Positions 8,347 through 16,381 of a stretch of DNA of 24,202 nucleotides are shown one piece after another. Below the pieces are notes generated by a model. It was not told where the DNA came from, searched no databases, and saw only the letters and a list, made by a program, of their open reading frames with translations. How positions within the stretch are numbered: the stretch's first letter is position 1; the number at the start of each line of letters is the position of its first letter. Source of the DNA: a virus; IMG/VR virus record IMGVR_UViG_3300031758_005209, positions 1 to 24,202 of that record, one strand, 5' to 3'. A program made the translations under genes and the position numbers.

Positions 8347-9338
8347 TGGCATTTTCTCCATGAATTAAATGCTAAAAGTGCAGAAGCATTTTGATGTGTG
8401 TTATTACCTATTATAACAAGTGGATCCAGATCATTCAATACCATATCATTTATATCCTTTTCTTTTATATGATCTGGATAAATGCATATTTTTTCGCCGC
8501 GGTCGATGAGTTCTCTATAAATTTTCACTATCTCTTTATTTCTTGGTTCATTGTCCAATACGAAAATCAAATCTTGAGTTGGAAATGTCTTTCTAATTTC
8601 TAAAAAATTTCCTGAACCAAGACAAGCAATTGTATTGGGTAGGAAGAGACTGTCGATTGGACCCTCCACAACAAAGATACGCTTGCTCAAATTAATAGTG
8701 TTCAGTCCATATATCAGTCTTGTTTTTTCATTTCTTTTCAGAGTTATATACTTTGGTTTTATATTTTCCAAAGTTCTACCCTGAGCACCTACAAGTTGAT
8801 TATGCTCATCGTAAATTGGAATTATTATTCTTTCGTCTTCAATTAAAGAATAATCTGAATTTATATTTTTTGCATATGTACCAAATGTTTTGGTGTATTT
8901 AAATTTATCCCAGTGCTGCTTTGGTATTTTTCTAGACTGTAGAAAATGAATTGCCTTATGTGTCTCTTCTAGATCAGAAATAAATTCTGACGAATCAACA
9001 ATCATACTAGTGATATTTTGTTTTTCTTCTACCACTATAGATTCATATTTTGGTCTTTCATTTTTCTCCATGAACTTCTCAAGAGAGTATTGTTTGAAAA
9101 GAACAGGAGAAACTATTTCCAAAAATTTGTAGATGTTGTGTGATGCACCACAATTATGACATTTGAAAAAGTAAGTATTTTCTGATTGGAAAAAATAACC
9201 TCTCGCTTTATTTTTGTTTACTTCAGAATCTCCACAAATTGGACATCTACAATTTGCAAGATTAATCTTCTTCCATTTGAATTTTTGAAGCGAAGAAGAA
9301 ACCAGATTAATATACTTTTGATCAAGATAAAGACTCAT
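8343..9338 (-). CDS. DNA primase, DnaG/T4 gp61-like
   Basis: It synthesises RNA primers for the lagging strand together with the helicase encoded just upstream. The 331-residue length fits T4 gp61 (about 340). The N terminus has a zinc ribbon with CPIC (Cys32, Cys35) and CHNC (Cys60, Cys63). The middle has the TOPRIM signs FVVEGPIDSLFL (catalytic Glu) and IFVLDNEPRN (acidic metal site). The start at 9338 is preferred over an in-frame ATG at 9350 because it overlaps the helicase stop as TGATG. The downstream stop overlaps the next ATG. Order uvsX, helicase, primase agrees with a T4-like replisome set. Confidence 0.9.
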   Translation of the reverse strand: MSLYLDQKYINLVSSSLQKFKWKKINLANCRCPICGDSEVNKNKARGYFFQSENTYFFKCHNCGASHNIYKFLEIVSPVLFKQYSLEKFMEKNERPKYESIVVEEKQNITSMIVDSSEFISDLEETHKAIHFLQSRKIPKQHWDKFKYTKTFGTYAKNINSDYSLIEDERIIIPIYDEHNQLVGAQGRTLENIKPKYITLKRNEKTRLIYGLNTINLSKRIFVVEGPIDSLFLPNTIACLGSGNFLEIRKTFPTQDLIFVLDNEPRNKEIVKIYRELIDRGEKICIYPDHIKEKDINDMVLNDLDPLVIIGNNTHQNASALLAFNSWRKCQ

Positions 9339-10708
9339 CAGAAATTCCAATTTTCAAACTTAGAGTTTTTATTTTCCTTTGGTTGTTGCTTTGGTTGCGA
9401 AGCGGGAATCAAAAGCGCATCATCTTTCTTGATATCAAACACTTTCATCTTCGCACGATTAATTCCAAGAATAAACTTTCTATTCACTGCGGTATCGTTA
9501 TATCTATTCTTGAGTTGCTTTACCATGATTTGATTCATCTCTGCTAATTCTTCGGTAGAGATTAATGCAAACATGAAATCAGCAGTAGCAGGAAGACCAA
9601 ACGACTCAGATGTGTCTTCCAATCCCACATCAGAGTTTGAATATCCGGATCTTGTAGTTTGTGTTGCACTGAAAATTGGTACATTATATTCAACCGCTAG
9701 TCCACGAAGTTCTTCAGCAATAGACTTAATGTAAGTATAACTGTTTATGTTATTTCCATTCTTCAAACGAGCAGATGCACAGATATTCAAATAATCGATG
9801 AAGATAACATCTGGTTTAAACTTTCTCTTTAACCAAAGTTCGTCAAGCAGGAATCTAAAGTGATTTACATTTGCTGTTGCAGTAGGATATTCTTTAATGA
9901 TAAGTTTTCCAGTTACACCAGCACTCAGATTTTGCATTCTCTTTTCATAAACTGTCTTTGGAAGTTCCTTCAGGTTATCAAGAGTGATGTCCAATAGATT
10001 TGCATCTATTCTTTCAGCAATTCTTTCTTCTGCCATCTCACAAGTAATATACAAAACATTTGAATTCTGTTTCAGACAATTCGCGGCATGGTGGCAAAGA
10101 AATAGTGACTTACCAACACCAGTTCCTGCCATGACGATATTGAGTGTCTTAGCAGGAGTTCCACCATTTGTGATTTGATTAAAGAAGTCCAAGTCAAATG
10201 GAACTTTCTTTTCAACTGTATGATAAAATTCGTAACGCTGTTCATAATCTTCAATGTAATCATGTCCGATATGTACATCAAAGGAAACAGCAAGTGCTTT
10301 TGATAAAATATCAGGGATTGCTCCTTGACTATTTTGAGATTTTCCATCAATGATGGAAATAGATTCCATAATTGCATTATAAACTGCCTTTTCTTTGCAG
10401 AATGTTTCTGTCTCTGCAAATAACCATTCCATATCACACGATTCCTTATTGTTTGAAATTTCCTCAACAATATTGGAAACGCGCTTTAGTTCATCCTGTG
10501 TGATTGATTTGTTCTTATCAAGAATAATATACAGTGCCTCTTTTGTAGGCAAGTTATTATACTTCAAGATAAAATCATGAATGCTCTCAAAAACAAATCT
10601 TACAGACCTGTCATGAAAATACTCCCTCTTTAGGAAGGGAGTAACTTTTCGTGAGTATGGTTCATTTTTGAGAAGACTGTGTAGTATTAGTTTTTCAATA
10701 TCCGTCAT
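9338..10708 (-). CDS. Replicative DNA helicase, DnaB/T4 gp41-like
   Basis: This is a hexameric 5'-3' helicase that unwinds the fork and recruits primase. Of its 456 residues, about 1-110 are the helical DnaB N-terminal domain. From about residue 175 comes the RecA-like motor, with Walker A AGTGVGKS (194-201), Walker [11 protein letters not shown], a sensor stretch [13 protein letters not shown] and a C-terminal block [15 protein letters not shown]. The protein ends in a flexible Gln/Lys/Asn-rich tail ([12 protein letters not shown]). Length is close to T4 gp41 (475). Its ATG overlaps the uvsX stop as ATGA. No intein or intron is visible. Confidence 0.93.
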   Translation of the reverse strand: MTDIEKLILHSLLKNEPYSRKVTPFLKREYFHDRSVRFVFESIHDFILKYNNLPTKEALYIILDKNKSITQDELKRVSNIVEEISNNKESCDMEWLFAETETFCKEKAVYNAIMESISIIDGKSQNSQGAIPDILSKALAVSFDVHIGHDYIEDYEQRYEFYHTVEKKVPFDLDFFNQITNGGTPAKTLNIVMAGTGVGKSLFLCHHAANCLKQNSNVLYITCEMAEERIAERIDANLLDITLDNLKELPKTVYEKRMQNLSAGVTGKLIIKEYPTATANVNHFRFLLDELWLKRKFKPDVIFIDYLNICASARLKNGNNINSYTYIKSIAEELRGLAVEYNVPIFSATQTTRSGYSNSDVGLEDTSESFGLPATADFMFALISTEELAEMNQIMVKQLKNRYNDTAVNRKFILGINRAKMKVFDIKKDDALLIPASQPKQQPKENKNSKFENWNF

Positions 10709-11748
10709 TCTTCATCCTCAGTTTTGGTTTCTCCACCATAACTGAACTTATTATACACTGCCTTATCAATCTGGTCAAGTATATCTTTTGTGAAATACTT
10801 TTCTGGGTTGTCATAAATTGTTTTTTCAAAAACCTTTGACCCATCCGGTAATTCAATACGAGTAGAATTCTTCTTGAATATTCCTGCCTCTACAGCAATA
10901 TCGACAAGACCATAATATGGATCAATACCCGTATCATAATTCAGACGAATATCGACCATGCTATTTTCTTTTGTAAATCTACCCTTGTAAAGTTTAGCAT
11001 GAATAATATTTCCAACAACTTCACCATCTGAATTCTTATCCTTCTTCTTTGAAAGATAAACAATTGTAGACGCTGCGTATTTAAGACCAGTACCACCACC
11101 CATTTCAGACATTGGAACATATGCACCAACAACTTGATATGTGTGATTGGTCATGATCATTGGAATTTTTGCCACACCAAGTTTAACAGTAAGAACACGG
11201 AATGTTGACTTAACAATCTGTGCGCGAGTCATGTCGCGTGTTTCCTTGCCTTCAGCAGTGTCATTCATCTCCTTTGATGTTGACAACATGCCAAGAGAAT
11301 CAAGAACAATCATTGTTGGTTTGCGACTCTCTTGTGGAAGTTCGAGTACCTTGTCAACGATTGTAATTGCTTGGTGTCTGAATTCCTCAATAGTTGCAAC
11401 AGGAAAAACTGCAACACGCTTTGGATCAATACCTCGACTCTTGAACATTTCAGAAGTAACTGCTTGTTCTGAATCAAAGTAAAGAACTACTGCTTCTGGA
11501 TTATCTCGCAAAAACTTTGAAACAATACCTAGTGTAAAATAGGTCTTACCTGTAGATGATTCTCCTGCAAGTGCTAGAATCTTATTGTTTGGAAGACCTG
11601 AATAAATGCTCGCACTGAGAAGTCCATTGAAAAGATAACAACCAGTGTCAACAAATCCTGCAACATCACTGCCATCTAATCCTTCAGAAACGAGAGAAGC
11701 ATATTTGTTTCCTGAAGATTTAACCATAGAAGATAAAAAATCACTCAT
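10705..11748 (-). CDS. uvsX: UvsX/RecA-like recombinase
   Basis: This ATP-dependent strand-exchange protein drives recombination and recombination-dependent replication in T4-like phages. The 347-residue protein has Walker A GESSTGKT (62-69), Walker B-like [13 protein letters not shown] near residue 160 and the ssDNA-binding/ATP-sensing region with MTNHTYQV and [11 protein letters not shown]. The acidic tail (ETKTEDEE) resembles UvsX/RecA C termini. The start at 11748 (MSDFLSS) is chosen because AAAGGA lies 8 nt upstream; a longer frame would need a TTG inside the polymerase gene. The polymerase stop lies 10 nt upstream of this ATG. It leads into the helicase gene. Confidence 0.93.
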   Translation of the reverse strand: MSDFLSSMVKSSGNKYASLVSEGLDGSDVAGFVDTGCYLFNGLLSASIYSGLPNNKILALAGESSTGKTYFTLGIVSKFLRDNPEAVVLYFDSEQAVTSEMFKSRGIDPKRVAVFPVATIEEFRHQAITIVDKVLELPQESRKPTMIVLDSLGMLSTSKEMNDTAEGKETRDMTRAQIVKSTFRVLTVKLGVAKIPMIMTNHTYQVVGAYVPMSEMGGGTGLKYAASTIVYLSKKKDKNSDGEVVGNIIHAKLYKGRFTKENSMVDIRLNYDTGIDPYYGLVDIAVEAGIFKKNSTRIELPDGSKVFEKTIYDNPEKYFTKDILDQIDKAVYNKFSYGGETKTEDEE

Positions 11749-11758
11749 AATATTTCCT

Positions 11759-12874
11759 TTACCCAAATAGGGATTCTAATGTATTTTTCTTTTCAGTAGA
11801 CCATCCTATAGTATCTAGGATTGTAGTCAATGGATCTATAAAAGATTTTTCAAATTGCATTTTGTAATCAATAAATTCATGCAATCCAAATTCTTTTGGT
11901 AAAATATTTGGAAAAGAAATAATTTGATCTTCACCACGAATACCACCAAGTGGATTTGGTTTCTTCAAATGAAGATACTTGATCTTATCTCCTTCAATTA
12001 TTTTTTTGTACTTTTTATTAATTTTATATTTTTCGATATAGTGGTTGTAAATCAAAGAACCTTTTACAGCAATTGGTGTCGATTTCTTATAGATTGTAGC
12101 ACGATCAGCATACTTATCCATACCATTTACACTACGAGGAAATGCAATTTCTTCTGGACTTAACGAAAAGAATTGCTTTTTACATTTTTCAACAAAAGTA
12201 ACCATATCACTCTCATTGCCATTCATTGTAATATGAATGGCGTCCTTGAGATATTTTCTAATACATTCTGGTGTTGAACTACGAGTAGTTTCAATTCCCA
12301 TAATCTTAAGTTTTGGTTCTGCATATCGAACACCTTCAGAGTCCCAAACATTAAGCATGTATCTTTTCTTTGCAGTCCAAATTCCCTTGTCTGCAATAAC
12401 TTCTCGACCCATCTGCATCTTATTTTCGTAAGCATTCATAATTGAGGCAAGTTCTTTGAACTTTTTGTCTATGAATGGCAATATTGCATCAATAGAAGAC
12501 TTATCAATAAAATTTACAATCTTGGTTTTATCGCTTGTATTTGGCATTACCTTTTGCACAAGCGGTCCAAGATTCAAATAAACAGAATCTGTATCAGATG
12601 CGATCACATAATCGATATCTTTAGTTCCGACAATCTTGTTTAAATAATTATTTAGTTCCTGACCAATCCACTGAATAGACAACTGACCCGACAGAGTGAT
12701 TGCCTCTGCGAGTTCAGTTGAATAATATCTAAAATATTCGTTTCCAATTGCCCCGTAAGCAGAATTCAATTGAATTTTGCGAACCAATTGAAAGTTGTGG
12801 TATTTGGAAATTTCTAATTCATATTGTTTACGGAGAGATAGCAATTCTTCCGTAGATAATTTTGAATAATTCAT
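11759..12874 (-). CDS. Family B DNA polymerase, C-terminal half (split gene)
   Basis: This 371-residue protein is the second half of a T4 gp43-like polymerase. It starts with a short helix ([16 protein letters not shown]), then motif [14 protein letters not shown] (fingers, dNTP binding) and motif [10 protein letters not shown] (Asp94 and Asp96, catalytic metals). The thumb follows, with [13 protein letters not shown] and [15 protein letters not shown]. The end TLESLFG resembles the clamp-binding tail of gp43. It has no exonuclease domain or motif A; these are encoded at 19205-20686. The ATG lacks a Shine-Dalgarno sequence but lies 7 nt after a good -10 box, suggesting a leaderless mRNA. Together the halves total 864 residues, near the 898 of T4 gp43, so little is lost. 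It heads the unit with uvsX. Confidence 0.92.
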   Translation of the reverse strand: MNYSKLSTEELLSLRKQYELEISKYHNFQLVRKIQLNSAYGAIGNEYFRYYSTELAEAITLSGQLSIQWIGQELNNYLNKIVGTKDIDYVIASDTDSVYLNLGPLVQKVMPNTSDKTKIVNFIDKSSIDAILPFIDKKFKELASIMNAYENKMQMGREVIADKGIWTAKKRYMLNVWDSEGVRYAEPKLKIMGIETTRSSTPECIRKYLKDAIHITMNGNESDMVTFVEKCKKQFFSLSPEEIAFPRSVNGMDKYADRATIYKKSTPIAVKGSLIYNHYIEKYKINKKYKKIIEGDKIKYLHLKKPNPLGGIRGEDQIISFPNILPKEFGLHEFIDYKMQFEKSFIDPLTTILDTIGWSTEKKNTLESLFG

Positions 12875-12881
12875 AAGTCAC

Positions 12882-12909
12882 ATTGTATCAAAAATCAATG
12901 AAGAGTCAA
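12882..12909 (-). promoter_or_regulatory. Sigma70-type promoter before polymerase C-terminal half
   Basis: TTGACT (12904-12909), a 16-bp spacer and TACAAT (12882-12887, preceded by TGA) read towards the ATG at 12874. Only 7 nt separate -10 and ATG, so the start of transcription should fall on or beside the start codon. The -35 lies inside the last codons of the DUF5856-like gene. Confidence 0.55.
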
Positions 12910-13257
12910 GAGGTACTTTGTTGTATTGATTGTTGCAAGCATCTCATCACGAATATTTAAAAGATCAGAGTCTTTATCTTCAGACAAACTCTGTGGTAAT
13001 TCATTGAGCAAAAAGTTTTCAAAATACTTCAAAACAGGCATTGGATGTGCAGCTTCATATCCAAGTAATTCAATTGTTCTATTTTGTTCAGTATCCTTAC
13101 CATACTTGCCCATGTAAGTTTCAACAAAAGAGTCAATTAGTGGATCTAGTGCTTCGTATGCTTTTCCAAGTGCTTTATGTTCAGCAAAGGAAGGTGTTTG
13201 CCAGTGATGAATTCTTAATTGGTTCTGAAGTGTCAAAAACTTTTCAATATGTGCCAT
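12895..13257 (-). CDS. DUF5856-like small helical (possibly ferritin-like) phage protein
   Basis: The 120-residue all-helical protein contains LRIHHWQTPSFAEHKALGKA and ends with IRDEMLATINTTKYLLTLH. This pattern, a His-rich helix with later acidic helices, recalls the phage DUF5856 family; a Dps/ferritin-like bundle is suggested but not shown. The start is secure (GGAG with good spacing before ATG). It has its own exact late promoter box 18 nt upstream, unlike the replication genes below it, and its end carries the promoter for the polymerase half. It lies immediately upstream of that half, so late read-through could also carry polymerase message. Confidence 0.65.
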   Translation of the reverse strand: MAHIEKFLTLQNQLRIHHWQTPSFAEHKALGKAYEALDPLIDSFVETYMGKYGKDTEQNRTIELLGYEAAHPMPVLKYFENFLLNELPQSLSEDKDSDLLNIRDEMLATINTTKYLLTLH

Positions 13258-13275
13258 AGATCTCTCCTATAGCAT

Positions 13276-13283
13276 TATTTATA
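13276..13283 (-). promoter_or_regulatory. T4-type late promoter (TATAAATA)
   Basis: This exact TATAAATA on the minus strand lies 18 nt before the ATG at 13257, with AGGAGAG between. A near match sits about 20 bp upstream (around 13301). It would drive the DUF5856-like gene late in infection. Confidence 0.55.
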
Positions 13284-13307
13284 ATTTGCATATTGTATGA
13301 ATATTTA

Positions 13308-13868
13308 TTAATTCGAAATATTAAATGTATCAAGTGTTTGTACAGGTGATACTAGATTTTCAACTGCCACATCGAAATTAATAGTACCCAATTCTGGTGT
13401 TTGCATAGAAAATTTTAATTGATCCCCGTTATCAAATGTTCCCGGAATTGACCATGTTGTTGAACCACTATTCATACGAAGATTTCCTATATCAACATCA
13501 TTTTTGTACGCTCGTATAGTGCCACTATCTCTAGTTCCAGAAAAACTGAGTCTCAAACTCAATGGTCCTTCTGTAGTTATTATGGTTCTATTGGTATTGA
13601 AAGTATTAACAATTATATCTACAATCACAATATCATCGAATAGCGCACTAAGAGATGTCGATGGTCCAGCTGGTGTGGATGTTCTCCGACGACCACCACC
13701 ACTCGCATCTGCGCTAAATGAAGCGGAAGAGATCATAATATTTAATGTCTGTTCGTTGATTGCGACTCCAGTATTAATATCTTCCCAAAGATTTTTTTGA
13801 TTCTTTTTAAAAACTCTACCATCTATGAGTTGAACCATGTTACCAATTGGTTTAAAAGTATTATACAT
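13308..13868 (-). CDS. Hypothetical beta-rich protein, possibly structural
   Basis: The 186-residue protein starts at 13868 (MYNTFKPIGN), chosen over an earlier in-frame ATG because GGAG lies 6 nt upstream and the start overlaps the preceding stop. After a short N-terminal domain (MVQLIDGRVFKKNQKNLWED) comes a Gly/Arg/Thr/Pro-rich linker (GGGRRRTSTPAG), then a Ser/Thr/Asn-rich beta-strand region with LSLRLSFSGTRDSGTIRAY, like phage decoration or fibre domains. There is no signal peptide or membrane segment. It is the last gene of the small-gene array and lies 50 nt before the DUF5856-like gene. Function is unknown. Confidence 0.7.
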   Translation of the reverse strand: MYNTFKPIGNMVQLIDGRVFKKNQKNLWEDINTGVAINEQTLNIMISSASFSADASGGGRRRTSTPAGPSTSLSALFDDIVIVDIIVNTFNTNRTIITTEGPLSLRLSFSGTRDSGTIRAYKNDVDIGNLRMNSGSTTWSIPGTFDNGDQLKFSMQTPELGTINFDVAVENLVSPVQTLDTFNISN

Positions 13869-14106
13869 GCGTGCTCCATTTTCCATCAAGTATTATACCA
13901 TGCTCAGTAATATCGTTTTCTGTAAACTTTAAAACGGAATAACACTGACTTAATTTCATCTTTTGTCTAATACTATTTAGTTCATCACATTCTTCTACCG
14001 CCTTTGTTTTCTTCTTAAAAATAAGAATACCCTTACGGGGTTCTCCCGAAGGGTCTTTGATATTATCCATTACAAAATTTTTAGTTCCTGTTACGATTCC
14101 GTACAT
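13861..14106 (-). CDS. Hypothetical small protein
   Basis: The 81-residue protein starts at 14106 (MYGIVTGTKNF), where the ATG overlaps the upstream TAA as TAATG. It looks like a compact beta/alpha domain: GIVTGTKNFVMDN, RKGILIFKKKTKAVEEC, then LSQCYSVLKFTENDI. It has two to three cysteines but no zinc pattern. I do not recognise the family. It lies in the overlapping array and is coupled on both sides. Confidence 0.65.
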   Translation of the reverse strand: MYGIVTGTKNFVMDNIKDPSGEPRKGILIFKKKTKAVEECDELNSIRQKMKLSQCYSVLKFTENDITEHGIILDGKWSTHV

Positions 14107-14369
14107 TAAAACCATCCCTTTTTCTTCTCAGGACAATTGAAGACGATACAAGAAGGTCGAGTCCATTCGTAGCGCATTGCCCCATAGTAGTCTAGAACCA
14201 CTACACGACACACATACATTGGCATGACAATTGTTCCACTCTCCCATTGCTTTTTAAAGAGATCAGACAACTTACTGATTTCTTCCTCGTCATCGCCCGT
14301 GTATTCAGAGTCGATATGGATCAGGAACTTCAGGTTGCTCATTTCTTGTTTCTTTTGTGCTTCAGTCAT
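14106..14369 (-). CDS. Hypothetical small protein
   Basis: The 87-residue protein starts at 14369 (MTEAQKKQEM), chosen for the ATGA overlap with the upstream stop. After a charged N-terminal helix come FLIHIDSEYTGDDEEE, a Lys-rich helix and VCRVVVLDYYGAMRYEW. It ends CPEKKKGWF, a Gly-Trp ending loosely like the tails of nearby proteins. The family is unknown. Base composition begins to rise in GC here relative to the left side. Confidence 0.65.
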   Translation of the reverse strand: MTEAQKKQEMSNLKFLIHIDSEYTGDDEEEISKLSDLFKKQWESGTIVMPMYVCRVVVLDYYGAMRYEWTRPSCIVFNCPEKKKGWF

Positions 14370-14662
14370 ACCACTATCCATCCCTTCTCTTTGGTCAGGT
14401 ACTTGAACAGTTCTCTTCCTACTGGGCGACTCATCGTTCTGAACTCACCTCTCCTCAATGTGATCTGTGGAAACTTCATCACATATTCATCATCTCCGTA
14501 TCCTGGGATGATTGTGACTCCAACCATATCGGTATCAACAGCATCAGACCAACAGAAATGGACTTCGTCAAGGGATGGGAGATGTCTCACAACACACGAC
14601 TTTTCCCAATTCAATTCCAACGGAGATGTATCTGGAATGTATGGATCACCATAGCGTTTCAT
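14366..14662 (-). CDS. Hypothetical small protein
   Basis: The 98-residue protein has GGGAG 7 nt before its ATG and overlaps genes on both sides. It starts MKRYGDPYIPDTSPLELNW and contains VHFCWSDAVDTDMVGVTIIP, a mixed beta-strand region, and a basic stretch (LRRGEFRTMSRPVGRELFK). It ends EKGWIVV. There is no membrane segment. I do not recognise the family. Confidence 0.65.
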   Translation of the reverse strand: MKRYGDPYIPDTSPLELNWEKSCVVRHLPSLDEVHFCWSDAVDTDMVGVTIIPGYGDDEYVMKFPQITLRRGEFRTMSRPVGRELFKYLTKEKGWIVV

Positions 14663-15176
14663 TCTTGTTCTCCCTCAGTTGCCTATTCTCTTCCCGAAGT
14701 CGCTCAATGGTTTTGAGATCTTCCTCTGAACTAGCCTTTAGGAACTCCTTGAAGTCCTTGACCGATTGTGGAAATCCTTCTCCCGAATAATTCTTGTAGC
14801 AATCCCAACCACGGGAGATGGCATAGTCACCCGCAAGGAACCCCGTCAGGTGGTGGAAACCACAGACCTCACGCCGTGCTTCGTCCCGTTCCTTCTCAAG
14901 TTCACGGCACTTCTGCGCTAGCAGATTGTTCTCATACCTTGCATTCTCAAGTTCCTCCGTCAGTCTAAATCTCTCCGACATGGCAGAGTATGGCTCCCTG
15001 CCACGGAGTCGGTCTAGGTTTTCTCCTGCGAGTAGATCGGGGTCTTCTTCAGTCATCGGCGTGTCTCCTGTGTTGGTTGTGGTGATTACTTTGACCTGTG
15101 GTGGGTGGTTGGGAGCCGTATACGGCGGGATGTATTGCCACAGTTCCTCAATGCGCTTATCGGTGGGGTCGGGCAT
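14646..15176 (-). CDS. Coiled-coil protein with internal GWDCYK motif
   Basis: The 176-residue protein starts at 15176 (MPDPTDKRIEELW), fixed by TAATG overlap with the small hydrophobic frame and GGAG 8 nt upstream. The middle is a coiled coil (LTEELENARYENNLLAQKCR, then ELEKERDEARREVC). After HLTGFLAGDYAI comes SRGWDCYKNYS, the motif shared with three neighbours. Unlike them it continues with a second helical part (FKEFLKASSEEDLKTIERLR). A sigma70-type promoter lies about 75 bp upstream. It is one of a set of related small proteins (15276-15512, 16049-16381, 16378-16614). Function is unknown; the coiled coil suggests self-association or partner binding. Confidence 0.75.
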   Translation of the reverse strand: MPDPTDKRIEELWQYIPPYTAPNHPPQVKVITTTNTGDTPMTEEDPDLLAGENLDRLRGREPYSAMSERFRLTEELENARYENNLLAQKCRELEKERDEARREVCGFHHLTGFLAGDYAISRGWDCYKNYSGEGFPQSVKDFKEFLKASSEEDLKTIERLREENRQLRENKNETLW

Positions 15177-15283
15177 TAGATTCTCTCCAAAATGATGATT
15201 CCCCATAAAAGGATGTTTGCTATTAGTAGATACAGAAGTAGAGCCTCTATAGTATACGCAAGATTGTCATCCTTGTCAATCAT
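15176..15283 (-). CDS. Small single-span membrane protein (35 aa)
   Basis: The short frame reads MIDKDDNLAYTIEALLLYLL and continues with a hydrophobic run to ILERI. This gives an acidic N terminus, about 20 hydrophobic residues and a charged end, the plan of a one-pass membrane peptide. AAGGAAAA lies upstream of its ATG, its start overlaps the upstream stop, and its stop overlaps the next ATG as TAATG, all as in real neighbours. Against it, a strong promoter sits inside the frame, so part of the coding signal may be accidental. Confidence 0.5.
   Translation of the reverse strand: MIDKDDNLAYTIEALLLYLLIANILLWGIIILERI
15251..15279 (-). promoter_or_regulatory. Sigma70-type promoter
   Basis: TTGACA (15274-15279), a 17-bp spacer and TATACT (15251-15256) match the bacterial consensus closely. 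Transcription would start near 15244 and carry the coiled-coil gene at 15176 and the genes below it. Confidence 0.7.
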
Positions 15284-15512
15284 TGTTGTTTTCCTTGAAG
15301 CAGTCCCAGCCGCGTCGGGTGGCATGGTCTTGTGCGGTTCCGTTCTTGGGGTCTTCCATTATCTGTAGCATCTTGCGAACAGAAAGCATACGAAGTTGCA
15401 AAACCTCCATCTGATCCTTAATGGCATCCATCTCAGTAGAGAGTTCCCAAACAAAGTCAGAAATCTTAGTGATTGTCTCGGTATCAGTCTTGATGGTTTT
15501 ATTTTTAGTCAT
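15276..15512 (-). CDS. Small coiled-coil protein with C-terminal GWDCFK tail
   Basis: The 78-residue protein starts at 15512 (MTKNKTIKTDTE), with AAGGAG 8 nt upstream and overlap with the previous stop. A Thr/Lys-rich N terminus is followed by a helix with heptad-like spacing (FVWELSTEMDAIKDQMEVLQ). The end, DHATRRGWDCFKENNND, is the tail shared with neighbours. The codons for FKEN also form the ribosome site of the next frame. Function is unknown. Confidence 0.7.
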   Translation of the reverse strand: MTKNKTIKTDTETITKISDFVWELSTEMDAIKDQMEVLQLRMLSVRKMLQIMEDPKNGTAQDHATRRGWDCFKENNND

Positions 15513-16002
15513 TGGTGTTCTCCTTGACAATCGTGGAAGCGGTATTCAGCAACTCCAACTCTGCCGTCACAGCAGCGTTCAACTCGGCAGAAGTGTAGAT
15601 GGCATCAATCCAATCATCTTGCTGCCCGATGTTCATTCCTGCATCGGCATTCATCTTTGCCCAACGAACAGCGTCAACGCTGACATGGTTGCTGAACGAG
15701 ATGTTGGGAACGGACGAATCGTTGCCCTGACCAAAGATGTCGCCATCGTTGGTTCCGATGCTGTTCTGCGTGTGAGAGAAGGTGTTGGTGTTGGGATTGT
15801 ACGCAAAGGTTGCAATCACCTTTGCCGTGATCGTCCAGTTCCAAAACTTGATGCCCGTGACGGTGATGGTCTTGTCAATGCTCATGTTCTTCCTATCGTT
15901 GTTGGTGTTGGTGATGGTGCGAGAGGGGCGGGTAGATGAGGCGGTAATGATCTCATCGGAATGAACGGTGATGTTCTTGGTCTTGGTTGCAGTCTTAGGC
16001 AT
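15505..16002 (-). CDS. Hypothetical protein, DUF2793/phage-structure-like, with its own promoter
   Basis: The 165-residue protein starts at 16002 (MPKTATKTKN), with AAGGAG 7 nt upstream; an upstream extension in the same frame runs into the preceding gene and has no ribosome site. Residues 1-45 are Thr/Ser/Asn-rich and probably disordered. The rest has strands (ITVTGIKFWNWTITAKVIAT) and an Asn/Asp/Gly-rich region, then a C-terminal helix (AELNAAVTAELELL). An inner ATG (MSIDKTITV) is an alternative start. A near-perfect sigma70 promoter lies 22 bp upstream. I cannot name the family with confidence; the DUF label is only a weak resemblance. Confidence 0.65.
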   Translation of the reverse strand: MPKTATKTKNITVHSDEIITASSTRPSRTITNTNNDRKNMSIDKTITVTGIKFWNWTITAKVIATFAYNPNTNTFSHTQNSIGTNDGDIFGQGNDSSVPNISFSNHVSVDAVRWAKMNADAGMNIGQQDDWIDAIYTSAELNAAVTAELELLNTASTIVKENTND

Positions 16003-16023
16003 TGTCAATCTCCTTGTTGTTAT

Positions 16024-16052
16024 AGTATAGTACAGTCTATGGGTGTTGTCAA
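16024..16052 (-). promoter_or_regulatory. Strong sigma70-type promoter
   Basis: Perfect TTGACA (16047-16052), a 17-bp spacer and TATACT (16024-16029). The -35 includes the TGA stop of the upstream gene. The predicted start near 16017 gives a leader of about 15 nt with AAGGAG before the ATG at 16002. It is the most consensus-like promoter in the window. Confidence 0.8.
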
Positions 16053-16381
16053 GCGTTATCTTTGAAGCAGTCCCAGCCCTTTTGCTTTGCGATCTCTTTA
16101 GGCTCTCTTGCAAGAGGATAGTCTGGCAGAATAATCTCTGAACAGGGATTCGTACCAAATTTATTTGATGTATCACGACGATCCTCCTCAAGCACGATGA
16201 TCCGTGCTTCTAGATCGCAAGAATATCTCCTCGCCTCGTCGCGCTCGGCGGTGAGGATTGCGTTCTCCCGCTCCAGTTCACGGGCAAAATCTGCACGAAC
16301 AATGAACGCCGACCGCAGACCGTCCTCACTCCACCAGTTTGATTCTGCTGCGTCTGTGCGTGGTGTTTGGGTTTCGTTCAC
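16049..16381 (-). CDS. Chimeric small protein: coiled coil + RNR active-site segment + GWDCFK tail
   Basis: The 110-residue protein starts at GTG (16381), with AAGGAG 8 nt upstream and GTGA overlap with the upstream stop. Residues about 30-63 are a coiled coil (ARELERENAILTAERDEARR). Residues 67-85 read DRRDTSNKFGTNPCSEIIL, identical at 16 of 19 positions to residues 317-335 of the ribonucleotide reductase in this window, including the radical-site Asn-x-Cys-x-Glu. The end is EIAKQKGWDCFKDNA, the shared tail. The RNR part cannot form an enzyme by itself. It may be a recombination relic, a decoy or a partner-binding piece. Without it the protein would match its neighbours. Confidence 0.75.
   Translation of the reverse strand: MNETQTPRTDAAESNWWSEDGLRSAFIVRADFARELERENAILTAERDEARRYSCDLEARIIVLEEDRRDTSNKFGTNPCSEIILPDYPLAREPKEIAKQKGWDCFKDNA
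16128..16183 (-). repeat. Diverged copy of RNR active-site DNA (matches 6111-6166)
   Basis: By eye, 45 of 56 aligned bases match nrdJ at 6111-6166 with no gap, including a 12-bp perfect block at the 5' coding end. The reading frame is preserved. Both copies are on the minus strand. The level of difference suggests descent from a related but different RNR gene, or an old duplication. Confidence 0.85.

Noticed and set aside
12800-12874. Split intein explaining the two polymerase halves
   Set aside because: The N half ends without an intein start (Cys and following block) and the C half begins directly with polymerase sequence; the HN pair in it is followed by Phe and belongs to the conserved fingers.
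13504-13800. 98-residue plus-strand frame
   Set aside because: It is antisense to the 186-residue gene, has no ribosome site, and runs against the direction of all genes nearby.
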